Of a stretch of DNA of 64,000 bases, positions 17,939-27,569 are shown piece by piece (position 1 is the first letter of the stretch; each line of letters starts with the position of its first letter). The translations under genes were made by a program, and so were the position numbers. Source of the DNA: Bacilli bacterium (GTDB lineage Bacteria > Bacillota_I > Bacilli_A > RF39 > UBA660); NCBI GenBank assembly GCA_900768815.1, contig CAAGEE010000018.1, positions 137,000 through 200,999 of the forward strand, written 5' to 3'. The notes beneath the pieces were generated by a model that searched no databases, was not told the origin of the DNA, and saw only the letters and a program-made list of their open reading frames with translations.

Positions 17939-18575
17939 TTATAATAAGAGATTACAATATCCAGTTGATATTAAGAAAAAAGATTTAAGAATGGCCAAGT
18001 ATTTGGTTACACAATATGGTGGTGCTAATGGTGAATTAGCAGCTGCTCTTCGTTATTTGAATCAAAGATTTACAATGCCAGATGAGAGAGGAAAAGCTTT
18101 GCTTACTGATATAGGAACAGAAGAGTTAGCCCATGTAGAGATGATTTCTACAATGATTTATCAATTAATGAAGGATGCTACTCTTGCGGAAATAAAAGAA
18201 GCAGGACTTGATACCCATTATGCAGAACATGCTCATTCATTATATCCAACAGATGCGAATGGCGTTCCGTTTACAGTAGGATACTTTGCATCTACTGGAG
18301 ATCCACTTGCTGATTTATCAGAAGATATGGCTGCTGAACAAAAAGCAAGAGCAGTTTATGAAAACTTAATTGATTTGACAAATGATCCAGATGTTATAGG
18401 ACCACTATTATGGTTAAGACAAAGAGAAATAGTTCATTATACAAGATTTAAGGAATTGTTTGATTACTATGAGAAGAAAATGAATAATAATAGTACTAAT
18501 ACTAATACAACTAATATGATGAATGGTAATATGAGTAATAATCAGTATTTTAATCAGTATGGGCAATTAATGTAA
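17931..18575 (+). CDS. cotJC: Manganese catalase, CotJC type
   Basis: CotJC is a ferritin-like four-helix dimanganese catalase found in spore coats. The 214-residue protein shows GGANGELAAALRYLNQRFT, the GTEELAHVEMIS metal-binding helix, EDMAAEQKARAVYE, and W-x-R-x-REIVHYTRFKEL with metal ligands Glu and His. The ATG at 17931 overlaps the end of cotJB (AATGTTTAG). A longer upstream frame exists but is just the CotJB coding sequence in another frame. The C-terminus is an Asn/Thr-rich tail. It could detoxify peroxide in coats or, in a non-sporulating cell, in the cytoplasm. Confidence 0.93.
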   Translation: MFSYNKRLQYPVDIKKKDLRMAKYLVTQYGGANGELAAALRYLNQRFTMPDERGKALLTDIGTEELAHVEMISTMIYQLMKDATLAEIKEAGLDTHYAEHAHSLYPTDANGVPFTVGYFASTGDPLADLSEDMAAEQKARAVYENLIDLTNDPDVIGPLLWLRQREIVHYTRFKELFDYYEKKMNNNSTNTNTTNMMNGNMSNNQYFNQYGQLM

Positions 18576-18601
18576 AATGTAGATATTTCTACATTTTTTT
18601 A
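18575..18601 (+). terminator. Rho-independent terminator of the cotJ operon
   Basis: AAATGTAGA pairs with TCTACATTT and is followed by more T. Confidence 0.9.
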
Positions 18602-18651
18602 TTGGAAAAGTATTGGTGGTCTTGTTATACTTTAAGTATAGAGGTGAGTGT

Positions 18652-20115
18652 ATGGATAAAGATGATTTAGAAAAAACTAAAGAAATTGATACTATTACTG
18701 ATATATCAGATGAGAAACTTGAAGAGGATTGCGAAGTTATAGATGATGATAAAACTATAGTTGGAGATAAGATAGTAGAAGAAAATATAGTTAATGATAA
18801 AGTATTAGAAGATAATAATGATGATAAAGAAAATAAAAGTAAATGTAAGAAGAAAATAATTATTATTTTAAGTTGTTTAATAGTTTTACTTCTTTTGATC
18901 TGGTTATGTTTAGATATTAAGAAGAATAAAGATAAAGAAAAAATTAAAGATGATGTTTATAATCAGAATGAGTTAAGTGATAAAGAAAAGAAAAAGAAAA
19001 TTGAAAATTATGGGGAAAAAGTTGAAAAGGTTATTTCTGATTATTATAAAAAAAATAATACTTTGTTGAGTTATGACGAGGCTTTAAAATTGATAAAAGT
19101 AGATGATGATATTAGTTGCTCTATACATGAGATTTATGATGATGGAAAAGTCTATTTAAGTGATTGTTCTTTGAATGGCAAGAGGACTAAATATTCTTAT
19201 GGGAAAAAGAGAGAAGTTAAGACACCCACTGAAGTAGTTGATGATGAGACTAAAATTAATGTTTATATAAATAAAAATACAGGTAAAGTTAGTCTTACTA
19301 AACCAACTAATATTAAGGATTATGATGTATATGTAGTTGATTGTGAAGAAGTTTATCAAAATGCTGTTTTGTTTGAAAATACACAATATGTTTTATATCA
19401 AACTGAGAACTACTATATGCAATTAAAAAATTATGTTACTAATAAGAAAATATTAGAAAATGTTTCATATAAGGCAGTTTTACCTTTTAAAAATAAAGAT
19501 AATTATGATACTAAGTATTTGGCTGTACTTATAGATAATAAGTGGGGAATATATAATTTGAATACAGGTAAAGTAGTAGTAGCAGCTAGTTATGATGGCT
19601 TTTCTAATGGTAGTAATAATGGTACTGCTGGACCAATGGAAGTAGTTATTCCAGTTAGAAATAATTTAATTATTGTTTATAAGGGTCAAAGATATGGGGT
19701 GATTGATTATACTAGTGGAAAAGAAGTTATACCATTTAATTATTCAAATATTAGTAAAGTAGGAGATTATTTATATGCTAGTGTTGAGTATGGATTAAAT
19801 GGAGTTATATATGATTTAGATGGAAAGATAGTAGTTGATAAAAAATATAATAATGTATATGGAGTTACTAATGGTAATTATGTATTAGTTAATAAAGATA
19901 ATAGAATTTTATTAGTAAATATGAGTGGTAAAGTTATATTTGATTTTGGTGATGATACTGGTTTAGGTAAACTTAATTTTATGATAGAAAATAATGGAGA
20001 ATTGTTTTTTCAATTTCATCTAGCTGAAGATACAGAAAACTGTAAGGAATACATTTATAATCTTAGTACTGGTAATGGTAGTACTGATGAGGTTAGTTGT
20101 GGTGGAATTGGATAA
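18652..20115 (+). CDS. Membrane-anchored WG-repeat protein
   Basis: This protein of about 487 residues starts at the ATG after GAGGTGAG. An upstream extension is not homologous to anything and is preceded by no ribosome binding site. It has an acidic cytoplasmic N-terminus (about 60 residues), one transmembrane helix (about 62-82) and a Lys-rich stalk. An exported domain holds WG/KWG-type repeats (WGIYNLNTGK, YGVIDYTSGKEVIP, GVIYDLDGKIVV), predicted to form a small beta-propeller-like array. The function is unknown. Its shape resembles the minus-strand protein at 45013-45723. Confidence 0.7.
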   Translation: MDKDDLEKTKEIDTITDISDEKLEEDCEVIDDDKTIVGDKIVEENIVNDKVLEDNNDDKENKSKCKKKIIIILSCLIVLLLLIWLCLDIKKNKDKEKIKDDVYNQNELSDKEKKKKIENYGEKVEKVISDYYKKNNTLLSYDEALKLIKVDDDISCSIHEIYDDGKVYLSDCSLNGKRTKYSYGKKREVKTPTEVVDDETKINVYINKNTGKVSLTKPTNIKDYDVYVVDCEEVYQNAVLFENTQYVLYQTENYYMQLKNYVTNKKILENVSYKAVLPFKNKDNYDTKYLAVLIDNKWGIYNLNTGKVVVAASYDGFSNGSNNGTAGPMEVVIPVRNNLIIVYKGQRYGVIDYTSGKEVIPFNYSNISKVGDYLYASVEYGLNGVIYDLDGKIVVDKKYNNVYGVTNGNYVLVNKDNRILLVNMSGKVIFDFGDDTGLGKLNFMIENNGELFFQFHLAEDTENCKEYIYNLSTGNGSTDEVSCGGIG

Positions 20116-20176
20116 TTATCTTGAAAAAATTTTTGTTTTTTCTAGCTCTATGTTATACTTTAGAAGGTGGTAGTAT

Positions 20177-20746
20177 ATGACAAAAGTAAAAAAAGAAGAG
20201 TATAAGATAACGATAGGTAAGTATTTTGGACATTTGCATGTAGTTAATAGGCATAGATTTAAAGTATTTTGTTTGTGTGTTAGAGCAGGTATTCCTTGGA
20301 GGGGATTAGTACATGATCTATCTAAGTATTCTTTTACTGAGTTTTTAGAAGGAGCTAGGTATTTTTCGAAGGACTTCAGTCCAATTCTTACTTGTAAAAA
20401 AGTTAATGGTTATTCTGATGCTTGGTTACATCATAAAGGTAGAAATAAACATCATTATGAATATTGGTATGATTATGCTACTACTGATGCAACTCCAGTT
20501 ATGCCATATAAGTATTTTGCCGAGATGGTTTGTGATTCTTTAGCAGCAGGAATGACTTATAAAGGAAGACATTGGACTAAGGAATATCAACTCAATTATT
20601 GGATGAGAAAAAGAGAAAAAGCAAAAATTAATCCGAAATTAGATTTTTTATTAACTAAGGTTTATACAGATGTTAGTAACTATGGTGTTAATAAAGTTAT
20701 TAATAGTAAAAATTTGAAAGATTTATATAAAAAATATATTGGGTGA
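20177..20746 (+). CDS. DUF5662 family protein
   Basis: This 189-residue protein has the DUF5662 hallmark spacing of His residues: FGHLHVVNRHR near the start, VHDLSKYS (an HD-like pair, about residue 52), the WLHHKGRNKHHYEYW cluster and DSLAAGMTYKG. The His/Asp pattern suggests a metal-dependent phosphohydrolase-like fold (inference). The stop TGA overlaps the region just before the next start, so it is co-transcribed with the flavodoxin-like reductase. Confidence 0.8.
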   Translation: MTKVKKEEYKITIGKYFGHLHVVNRHRFKVFCLCVRAGIPWRGLVHDLSKYSFTEFLEGARYFSKDFSPILTCKKVNGYSDAWLHHKGRNKHHYEYWYDYATTDATPVMPYKYFAEMVCDSLAAGMTYKGRHWTKEYQLNYWMRKREKAKINPKLDFLLTKVYTDVSNYGVNKVINSKNLKDLYKKYIG

Positions 20747-20751
20747 TTGAG

Positions 20752-21372
20752 ATGAGAGTATTATTAGTTAATGGTAGTCCTAATAAAAATGGTACTACGA
20801 ATAGAGCATTAGAAGAAGTTGATAAGGCTCTTAGAGAAAACGGAATTGAAACAGAAATGTTTTGGATAGGGATTAGTCCTATAGCTGGATGTATTGGTTG
20901 TAGTAAGTGTTTTAAAAGTAAAAGGTGTATTTATAATGATGTAGTTAATGAATTTTTAGAAAAGGTTGATAATGCTGATGGCTTTGTCTTTGGAGCACCA
21001 GTTCATTTTGCGGGAGTAAATGGTAGTATGAATTCTTTTATGGATAGAGTTTTTTATGGTAAAGGTAATTTATTTAAAGGAAAGGTAGCAGCAGGAGTTG
21101 CTTGTTGTAGAAGAGCCGGTACGATTGGGGCTTTTGATAGACTAAATAAATATTTTACTTATTCTTGTATGCCTATTGTTTCAAGCAATTATTGGAATGG
21201 AGTGTTTGGGTTTAATGCTTTGGATGCCGAAAAAGATTTAGAGGGATTACAAACTATGAGGGTTCTTGGTAATAATATGGCCTGGTTATTAAAGTGTATT
21301 GAGTTAGGTAAGAAGAATGGTATAGAGTTTCCAAAGATGGAGAAGAAAACATTAACTAATTATATAGATTAG
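20752..21372 (+). CDS. NADPH-dependent FMN reductase-like flavoprotein
   Basis: This protein of 206 residues begins MRVLLVNGSPNKNGTTNRA, the phosphate-binding loop of the flavodoxin-like FMN reductase family. The iron-sulfur-flavoprotein-like CIGCSKCFKSKRC cysteine cluster (about residues 46-58) and GAPVHFAGVNGSMNSFMDR follow. The ATG at 20752 is chosen over a GTG nine bases upstream because homology begins there. It is likely a soluble quinone/FMN or iron-sulfur flavin reductase. It overlaps in operon with DUF5662, and a terminator follows. Confidence 0.85.
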   Translation: MRVLLVNGSPNKNGTTNRALEEVDKALRENGIETEMFWIGISPIAGCIGCSKCFKSKRCIYNDVVNEFLEKVDNADGFVFGAPVHFAGVNGSMNSFMDRVFYGKGNLFKGKVAAGVACCRRAGTIGAFDRLNKYFTYSCMPIVSSNYWNGVFGFNALDAEKDLEGLQTMRVLGNNMAWLLKCIELGKKNGIEFPKMEKKTLTNYID

Positions 21373-21394
21373 AAAGGGTAACCTTTCTTTTTTT
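21371..21394 (+). terminator. Rho-independent terminator
   Basis: AGAAAGG pairs with CCTTTCT around a GTAA loop and is followed by T6. Confidence 0.92.
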
Positions 21395-21446
21395 GACTAT
21401 GTTATGGTTTAATGGTATAATATGCAACTAGTAAAGGGGGATTATT

Positions 21447-22982
21447 ATGAATAGTATTGTTAGTGATACAATTAATAAAGGAATTCCTATTGATGCTCAA
21501 ATAACTATGTTTGCAACTGATTTTTTAGAACTTTGTGATGATAAAGATAGAGCAATAAAAGCATTGAAAAAAGTAATTGATGAAATTGATTTGTATTTTA
21601 AGAGTGAAATAGAAGATTGTCCGGAGTTTGGAATTGTACAAGCATTAAGTGTTGTGCAAGGAAGAGATTGTTTAACTAAGAAGATTTGTTATTCAGTAGA
21701 GGCTTTAGCGGCTACTATTGTTACAGAACTTAGTTTACAAGGCATAGAAATAGTAGATTTATTTGATTTATTTAATAAAGATAATATATTTGAAAATACT
21801 ATAAAGAAATTAAGACATATTTCATCTGAGAAAAAATTGGAAAGAGAGTTTCCTAATTTGTATAATAAATATAAGGAATTAGTTAATTGTAAAAAGTTAG
21901 CACAACATTATAATCATGTTATTAATGGTTATACTTCTACTTGGAGGGAAAAATATGAGGCAAGAAAGAAGCTGGAAGAATGTTTTGAAAATACTGATCA
22001 GATTGATGAGTTTTTAAAGAAAGCAAATTATGAAGTTAATCCTAGGAAGTTTGCTAATAAATGTGCCGATTTGTTTGAATTTATTTCTATGCATATAGAT
22101 GAAGTAGTTACATTTATGCATGAACATCCAATAGACTTAACATTATTTAGTGATAAAGAGCAAAAGAGATTTGAATTATATGTTGCTAATAGATATTTAA
22201 GATATGTTACTTTGGTACCAGAAAAAGATAAACAAAAGTACTTATATTATGTTTCTAATTACTTTTTGGAACTTGGTAATAATATTGGTAGTGATGTTTC
22301 TATAGATGTTGTTGATAGTGAAAATAAAAAAGTAACTACAGTTACTCCAAAAATATTATTAGAAAAGTATAAGAAAGTATTAATTAGTAATCCAAGTTTA
22401 AAGATAGTTAGACTTAAGTCAGTTGATTTTTCAACTATGAGTCCAAAAGAAGTAAAAGAGTTTATGGATGGCTATTTAAAAGAATTATCGGCTAATTGGG
22501 AAATAATACCTAAGGGAAGTTTTGAAAGTACTTTTGCAGGTGTTGCTTCTAAGGTAACTTCTAATTTGAGTGAAGAAGAGAAAAAGGCTCAACAAGAGAA
22601 GTTGGCTAATCTTTATTTAGAAAAAAAGAGTTTATATGAGTCTTCTGATCCATATTCAATATTGCGTGGAATAAAAACATTTGATGGATACTATGCTTAT
22701 GTTTATCCTAATGGAAAAGTTATTTTGGATAAGTATTTTGAAAATGTATCTACTGGTAGACTTGCTAAAGATAATGCTATTTATGTTATGAATTTTGATA
22801 ATTTTTATGAGTTATCACATTTAACTAAGATGGAACTTATTAGTCATCCTTCTTGTTATAGAATTATTCATGCTGGTAATTGGCAACAAAAGGTAAAAAA
22901 CATTATTGGTAGTGATGGTGACATAGATGTTTCTAAGTGTAGAGAAAAATTAATTGATACTGGTGATGTTAGTAAAGGCTAG
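21447..22982 (+). CDS. Hypothetical protein, 511 residues
   Basis: This is a soluble, helical protein with a good ribosome binding site (AAAGGGGG) and no signal peptide. Two cysteine-containing segments occur (NCKKLAQHYNHV; KFANKCADLFEF). The last 110 residues look like a separate small alpha/beta domain (YAYVYPNGKVILDKYFEN). I recognise no family. It is monocistronic and ends just before the clpB promoter. Confidence 0.55.
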   Translation: MNSIVSDTINKGIPIDAQITMFATDFLELCDDKDRAIKALKKVIDEIDLYFKSEIEDCPEFGIVQALSVVQGRDCLTKKICYSVEALAATIVTELSLQGIEIVDLFDLFNKDNIFENTIKKLRHISSEKKLEREFPNLYNKYKELVNCKKLAQHYNHVINGYTSTWREKYEARKKLEECFENTDQIDEFLKKANYEVNPRKFANKCADLFEFISMHIDEVVTFMHEHPIDLTLFSDKEQKRFELYVANRYLRYVTLVPEKDKQKYLYYVSNYFLELGNNIGSDVSIDVVDSENKKVTTVTPKILLEKYKKVLISNPSLKIVRLKSVDFSTMSPKEVKEFMDGYLKELSANWEIIPKGSFESTFAGVASKVTSNLSEEEKKAQQEKLANLYLEKKSLYESSDPYSILRGIKTFDGYYAYVYPNGKVILDKYFENVSTGRLAKDNAIYVMNFDNFYELSHLTKMELISHPSCYRIIHAGNWQQKVKNIIGSDGDIDVSKCREKLIDTGDVSKG

Positions 22983-22992
22983 TTTTTGGAGG

Positions 22993-23018
22993 TGTATAGA
23001 TTTATACATTTTCTTTTT
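22993..23018 (+). terminator. Weak hairpin terminator
   Basis: TGTATA and TATACA form a short hairpin followed by TTTTCTTTTT. Confidence 0.55.
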
Positions 23019-23026
23019 ATAAATAA

Positions 23027-23068
23027 TTAGCACTCTATATTGACAAGTGCTAAAATATGGCGTATAAT
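23027..23068 (+). promoter_or_regulatory. CIRCE operator (HrcA) overlapping the clpB promoter
   Basis: TTAGCACTC-N9-AAGTGCTAA (23027-23053) matches the CIRCE consensus TTAGCACTC-N9-GAGTGCTAA except for one base. The -35 box TTGACA (23040-23045) lies inside it, and TATAAT (23063-23068) follows with a 17-base spacer. Binding of the HrcA repressor should therefore block RNA polymerase directly. Confidence 0.95.
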
Positions 23069-23092
23069 ATATGTTGGAAGAGGTGATAGAGT

Positions 23093-25204
23093 ATGTATAA
23101 TAATTATCAAGAAGAACAAGAAGAAAATGTATTAGAAAAATATGGTCGTGATATAACTGAAGCTGCTAAACGTGGCAAGATTGATCCAGTTATTGGTCGT
23201 GATGAAGAAATACGTAGTATCACTCGTGTATTATCAAGAAAAACAAAAAACAATCCGGTTTTAATAGGTGAACCTGGTGTTGGTAAAACAGCAATAGTGG
23301 AAGGTCTTGCTTTAAGAATTATAAAGGGTGATGTTCCTGCTAGTTTAAAGAATAAAACCATTTGGGAGTTGGATATGGCTGCTTTGGTGGCTGGTGCTAA
23401 ATATCGTGGTGAATTTGAGGAACGTTTAAAGAAAGTTTTAAACGAAGTTAAGAAGAGTGAAGGCGATATAATCATGTTTATCGATGAGATACATATGATT
23501 GTTGGTACTGGTAGAACTGAAGGTGCTATGGACACATCTAATATATTAAAACCAATGCTTGCCCGTGGAGAAATACATGTAATTGGTGCTACGACTTTGA
23601 ATGAGTATCGTCAATATATAGAAAAAGATGGAGCACTAGAAAGACGTTTTCAAAAAATTAAAGTATCTGAACCAACTGTAGAAGATACTATTACCATATT
23701 ACGTGGATTAAAAGAAAGATTTGAGATACATCATGGTGTTACTATTCAAGATAAGGCTTTAATATCAGCAGCTACTTTGTCTAATCGTTATATTACAGAT
23801 CGTTATTTACCAGATAAAGCAATTGATTTGGTAGATGAGGCTTGTGCTACAATTAGGGTACAGATGGATTCAGTTCCAGAAAATTTGGATAATTTGACTC
23901 ATAAAATTATGAGATTACAAATAGAGAGAGAAGCCATTAAGAAAGAAAAAGATGAGATTTCTAAGAAACGTAGAGAAGAGATTGATGCAGAAGTAGAAAA
24001 GTTACAAGCTAAGGAAAAGGAATTAACTGAGGCTTGGAATAAAGAGAAAAACTTAAATGTAGATATTAAGAAGAAAAAAGCTGAAATTGAAGAGGCTAAG
24101 TTTGAACTAGAAAAAGCTGAAAACAAATATGATTTGGAAAGAGCTGCAATACTTAGACATGGTGAAATTCCAAGACTTGAAAAAGAGTTGGAAGAGTTAA
24201 ATAATACTGAGAAGAATAAAATACTTAGTGATACTGTTACTAGTGATGATATTGCGGAAGTTATTTCTAGATGGACTAATATTCCTATTTCGAAGTTAGT
24301 AAGTAGTGAGAAAGAAAAACTTTTATCTTTGGAAGATAACATGAAAAAACGTGTTATGGGGCAAGATAAAGCTATAAAATTAGTAAGTGATGCCATCTTG
24401 AAGTCTCGTGCTGGTATAAAGGATCCTAATAGACCAATCGCGTCATTTATGTTTTTGGGACCTACTGGTGTTGGTAAAACTGAGATTGCTAGAACGCTTG
24501 CTTATGAGTTATTTGATGATGAAACTCATATGATTAGAATTGATATGAGTGAATATATGGAGAAGTTTAGTGTGTCTAGATTAATTGGTTCGCCTCCAGG
24601 ATATGTTGGATATGAAGAAGGGGGACAATTAACTGAAGCTGTTAGACGTAATCCTTATAGTATAGTTTTATTTGATGAGATAGAAAAAGCTCATCCAGAG
24701 GTTTTAAATTTACTTTTACAAGTGTTAGATGATGGTAGAATTACTGATTCTAATGGTCGTACAGTTGACTTTAAGAATACAATTATCATTATGACATCTA
24801 ATTTAGGTAGTGAACATATTCTAAATGGAGATGCATCTAAAGTAATGGATGATGTTAGAAATTATTTTAGACCAGAGTTTATTAACCGAATTGATGAAAT
24901 TATTGTATTTGATCCATTATCAAAAGAAGCTATTAATTCGATACTTGATAAAATTTTAACAGAAATAGAAGGCCGTTTAGGTGATGCTCATATTAAGATT
25001 GCTATAAGTGATAAGGCAAGACATCATTTAATAGAAGATGGTTACGATGTTAATTATGGTGCTAGACCATTAAAGAGATTAGTAAGTCGTACTATTGAGA
25101 CTTTACTTGCTAGAATGATAATTGAAGGTAAAGTTAAACCAAAAGATACAGTTTTTGTTGATTATAAAGATGATCAATATGTTCTTCAAACTGAGGATAA
25201 GTAA
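23093..25204 (+). CDS. clpB: ClpB-type disaggregase lacking the N-domain
   Basis: This 703-residue Hsp100 has two AAA+ rings. D1 has GEPGVGKTA, pore loop KYRGEFEERL and IDEIH. D2 has GPTGVGKTE, GPPGYVGYEEGG and LFDEIEKAHPEVL. Between them is a charged coiled-coil middle domain (about residues 265-385). D2 has no ClpP-binding IGF-type loop, so it should act as a disaggregase with DnaK rather than a protease ATPase. It starts directly at the D1 linker (EEQEENVLEKYGRDITE), so the substrate-binding N-domain (about 150 residues in E. coli ClpB) is missing, as in the naturally short ClpB isoform. It is under CIRCE control. Confidence 0.93.
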   Translation: MYNNYQEEQEENVLEKYGRDITEAAKRGKIDPVIGRDEEIRSITRVLSRKTKNNPVLIGEPGVGKTAIVEGLALRIIKGDVPASLKNKTIWELDMAALVAGAKYRGEFEERLKKVLNEVKKSEGDIIMFIDEIHMIVGTGRTEGAMDTSNILKPMLARGEIHVIGATTLNEYRQYIEKDGALERRFQKIKVSEPTVEDTITILRGLKERFEIHHGVTIQDKALISAATLSNRYITDRYLPDKAIDLVDEACATIRVQMDSVPENLDNLTHKIMRLQIEREAIKKEKDEISKKRREEIDAEVEKLQAKEKELTEAWNKEKNLNVDIKKKKAEIEEAKFELEKAENKYDLERAAILRHGEIPRLEKELEELNNTEKNKILSDTVTSDDIAEVISRWTNIPISKLVSSEKEKLLSLEDNMKKRVMGQDKAIKLVSDAILKSRAGIKDPNRPIASFMFLGPTGVGKTEIARTLAYELFDDETHMIRIDMSEYMEKFSVSRLIGSPPGYVGYEEGGQLTEAVRRNPYSIVLFDEIEKAHPEVLNLLLQVLDDGRITDSNGRTVDFKNTIIIMTSNLGSEHILNGDASKVMDDVRNYFRPEFINRIDEIIVFDPLSKEAINSILDKILTEIEGRLGDAHIKIAISDKARHHLIEDGYDVNYGARPLKRLVSRTIETLLARMIIEGKVKPKDTVFVDYKDDQYVLQTEDK

Positions 25205-25221
25205 TATTATCCTCTTTTTTT
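25193..25221 (+). terminator. Rho-independent terminator of clpB
   Basis: GAGGATAA pairs with TTATCCTC and is followed by T7. It overlaps the clpB stop. Confidence 0.92.
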
Positions 25222-25267
25222 ATTATGATTTTTTTGATATAATTCTTTTTAGAATAGTGAGTGTGAT

Positions 25268-26668
25268 ATGATGAAAAGGTTCTTTTTAACTTTAATGGTA
25301 TCAGCTTTTTTACTTTTGCCATTTAGTGTAAGGGCAGTTGACCTTGAGAAGAGTTTTGAGACGAGTTTTGATTTAACTGATTTTTATAGTGAAATTTATT
25401 CTATGACTAGTTATGATGATTCTGGTAATGTAAATGGATATATTATTTATTCTGAAGATAGAAAAATCTATAGAAAATATGATTTGAATAATAAAAACGT
25501 ATGGGATAAATCTAATATTACAGTTAAAGATTTGGATGTTACTATAAATAGTAATGATAATTTTTTAATAAAAAAAATAAATCCTGATACTAATGAAGTC
25601 CTTTGGCAAAAAAAAGTTAATGGATATATTTATAGATATTTTTATAGTTATAATGATTCTGGTACTGTTGATGGTTATTTAATGCATTTTGCTGCCAATT
25701 CTAAATATTCTTTTTTGATACCTGGAAATTATATAATCAAGTATGATTTGAATGGTAATGTTCTTTGGTCTAAAAATTATGACAATGGGTTTTATAGATT
25801 TTTAAATGTTGCAAATCAGTCTGTTAAATTTTATGCTAAATATGGTAATCATGGCTCTTGCTATGTTTGTGCCAATGATATTTTGTCAGGAACCGAAATT
25901 AATTGTGAAAGTATTGGTACCAGAAATTCAACCAATATGTTAGTGCATGACAATGAACTTATTGTTGTGGTTGTTGGTGGATTATTTTATACTTCAGATG
26001 TGAAATCAAAAATGTTAAAATTTGATATTGCTGGTATAAAAACATTCGAAAGAAATCTTGACTTTGATTTCTTTCCAAGTGCTGTTATTAATAATAAGTT
26101 ATCTGATGGTACGCCTGTTGGTATTTTAATGGGGCTTTATTTTGATGATTTTGGTTATGCTTTTACAAGTTACGACTATGATGGAAACTTGATATGGAAA
26201 AAGGAACTTTCGTATGAGCCTTCTTTTATAGCTGAAAGTTATGATGAAACTGGTGAGTTTAATGGATATATTGTTACTGGGTATGATAGAGTTAATAAAA
26301 AGGGATATATTACTAAATTTACTTATCCTAAAAAAGTTATTGAAAGTAAAAACAATGATGTTGAAGTTTTAGACTACACTTACCCTGGAAAAGTAGTTAC
26401 TTTGAAGCCTAAAGAAAAAGCCGGATATTTTGTAAAGAGAGTTATTGTTAGAGATAGTTCTGGTAAGGAAATAGAAGTAAGTAATAATAATACTTTTGTA
26501 ATGCCAGATGATGATGTTAGTATTGAAGTTATTTATGAAAAAAGAGAGACTGAGCCTGTAATAAATCCAGATACAGCTTCTACTATTAGTGTTATACTTG
26601 TTTTAGTATCAATAGTTGTCTTTGGTACAGTTTTGATTAGAGTTACAGTTTTAAATAAGTCAATGTAG
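25268..26668 (+). CDS. Exported beta-propeller-like surface protein with C-terminal anchor
   Basis: This 466-residue protein has a signal peptide (residues 1-25). Repeated segments such as YDLNGNVLWSKNY and YDYDGNLIWKKEL at about 50-80-residue spacing suggest a PQQ/Kelch-like propeller. An InlB-like C-terminal module (about 365-425, ending NTFVMPDDDVSIEVIYEK) follows. NPDTAS, a hydrophobic helix and a short basic tail end the protein. That end resembles a sorting signal, but the motif is not LPXTG, so simple membrane anchoring is more likely. The next gene starts eight bases after the stop, so they form an operon. Confidence 0.7.
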   Translation: MMKRFFLTLMVSAFLLLPFSVRAVDLEKSFETSFDLTDFYSEIYSMTSYDDSGNVNGYIIYSEDRKIYRKYDLNNKNVWDKSNITVKDLDVTINSNDNFLIKKINPDTNEVLWQKKVNGYIYRYFYSYNDSGTVDGYLMHFAANSKYSFLIPGNYIIKYDLNGNVLWSKNYDNGFYRFLNVANQSVKFYAKYGNHGSCYVCANDILSGTEINCESIGTRNSTNMLVHDNELIVVVVGGLFYTSDVKSKMLKFDIAGIKTFERNLDFDFFPSAVINNKLSDGTPVGILMGLYFDDFGYAFTSYDYDGNLIWKKELSYEPSFIAESYDETGEFNGYIVTGYDRVNKKGYITKFTYPKKVIESKNNDVEVLDYTYPGKVVTLKPKEKAGYFVKRVIVRDSSGKEIEVSNNNTFVMPDDDVSIEVIYEKRETEPVINPDTASTISVILVLVSIVVFGTVLIRVTVLNKSM

Positions 26669-26677
26669 GAGAAGATT

Positions 26678-27460
26678 ATGAAAACATTAAGGAAAATATT
26701 TATTGTTTTATTAGAAGTTGTTTTAGTTTGTTTGATGGTAGTATTTATATTATCTTTTTCAGTACGTGATGCAGTTGTTAAACAAATGAAGAATGTTACT
26801 GTTGAAAATGTAAGGGAAGAGATAATTTCTGATGTTGATTCTAATATTAATGATGAAAGTTTTAATGAGTTAGTTAATAATACTGAAGCTGATGCTTTAA
26901 TTCAAAAATATATTGATTTACTTATTTCTGGTATGGCTGGTAATAATATTGATAGTGATATTAATATAGATGAAGATGTAATTACTTTTATTGATAATAA
27001 TAAAGAATTGTTAAAAGAAAAATTAGGAGTAAGTGATGAACAATTAGAAGAATTTAAGAAGAGTGAAAACTTAAAAAAAGCTAATGATTATTTTAAGGAA
27101 AAAGTACAAGAGGGTAATGAAAGTAATAAGAGTGTAGTAACAACGTTTAGAATATATAATAATTTAATATCTGATAGTTTAAGAATTATACTAACTATTT
27201 CTATTATTGTTTTAATAGTTATTATTGGAATATTAAAGAACTCTTTATTAAGTTTAATTAAAGTGGTTGGTATTGATTTAGTAATTACTGCTATTTTATC
27301 TATACTTATTGTGACTATATTAAATTTTATAATTATATCTGTTGCTGATTTAGCAATTACAGTTAATTATAGTTATGGTTTAATTTATGGAGTTGTTGCT
27401 TTAGTTATTGGAATCATAATGATTGTTAGTAGTAATATTTATAAGAAAAAGTTGTCTTAG
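26678..27460 (+). CDS. Four-helix membrane protein of unknown function
   Basis: This 260-residue protein has one N-terminal membrane helix (residues 8-28) and a highly acidic exported region (about 29-155, rich in Asp/Asn/Glu). Three C-terminal helices follow (about 165-188, 192-222, 228-255). Its start overlaps the ribosome binding site region just after the upstream stop (TAGGAGA), so it is co-translated with the propeller-like protein. No family is recognised. Confidence 0.6.
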   Translation: MKTLRKIFIVLLEVVLVCLMVVFILSFSVRDAVVKQMKNVTVENVREEIISDVDSNINDESFNELVNNTEADALIQKYIDLLISGMAGNNIDSDINIDEDVITFIDNNKELLKEKLGVSDEQLEEFKKSENLKKANDYFKEKVQEGNESNKSVVTTFRIYNNLISDSLRIILTISIIVLIVIIGILKNSLLSLIKVVGIDLVITAILSILIVTILNFIIISVADLAITVNYSYGLIYGVVALVIGIIMIVSSNIYKKKLS

Positions 27461-27569
27461 AACATCTTTTTTTTGTAAAGTTTCTGTAAAGTTTTTCATA
27501 TGATTAATTGTGTCCTTAAAAATAACTGGATTTTGTGATATAATCTATATTCTGTTTGGAGGGGATGCT

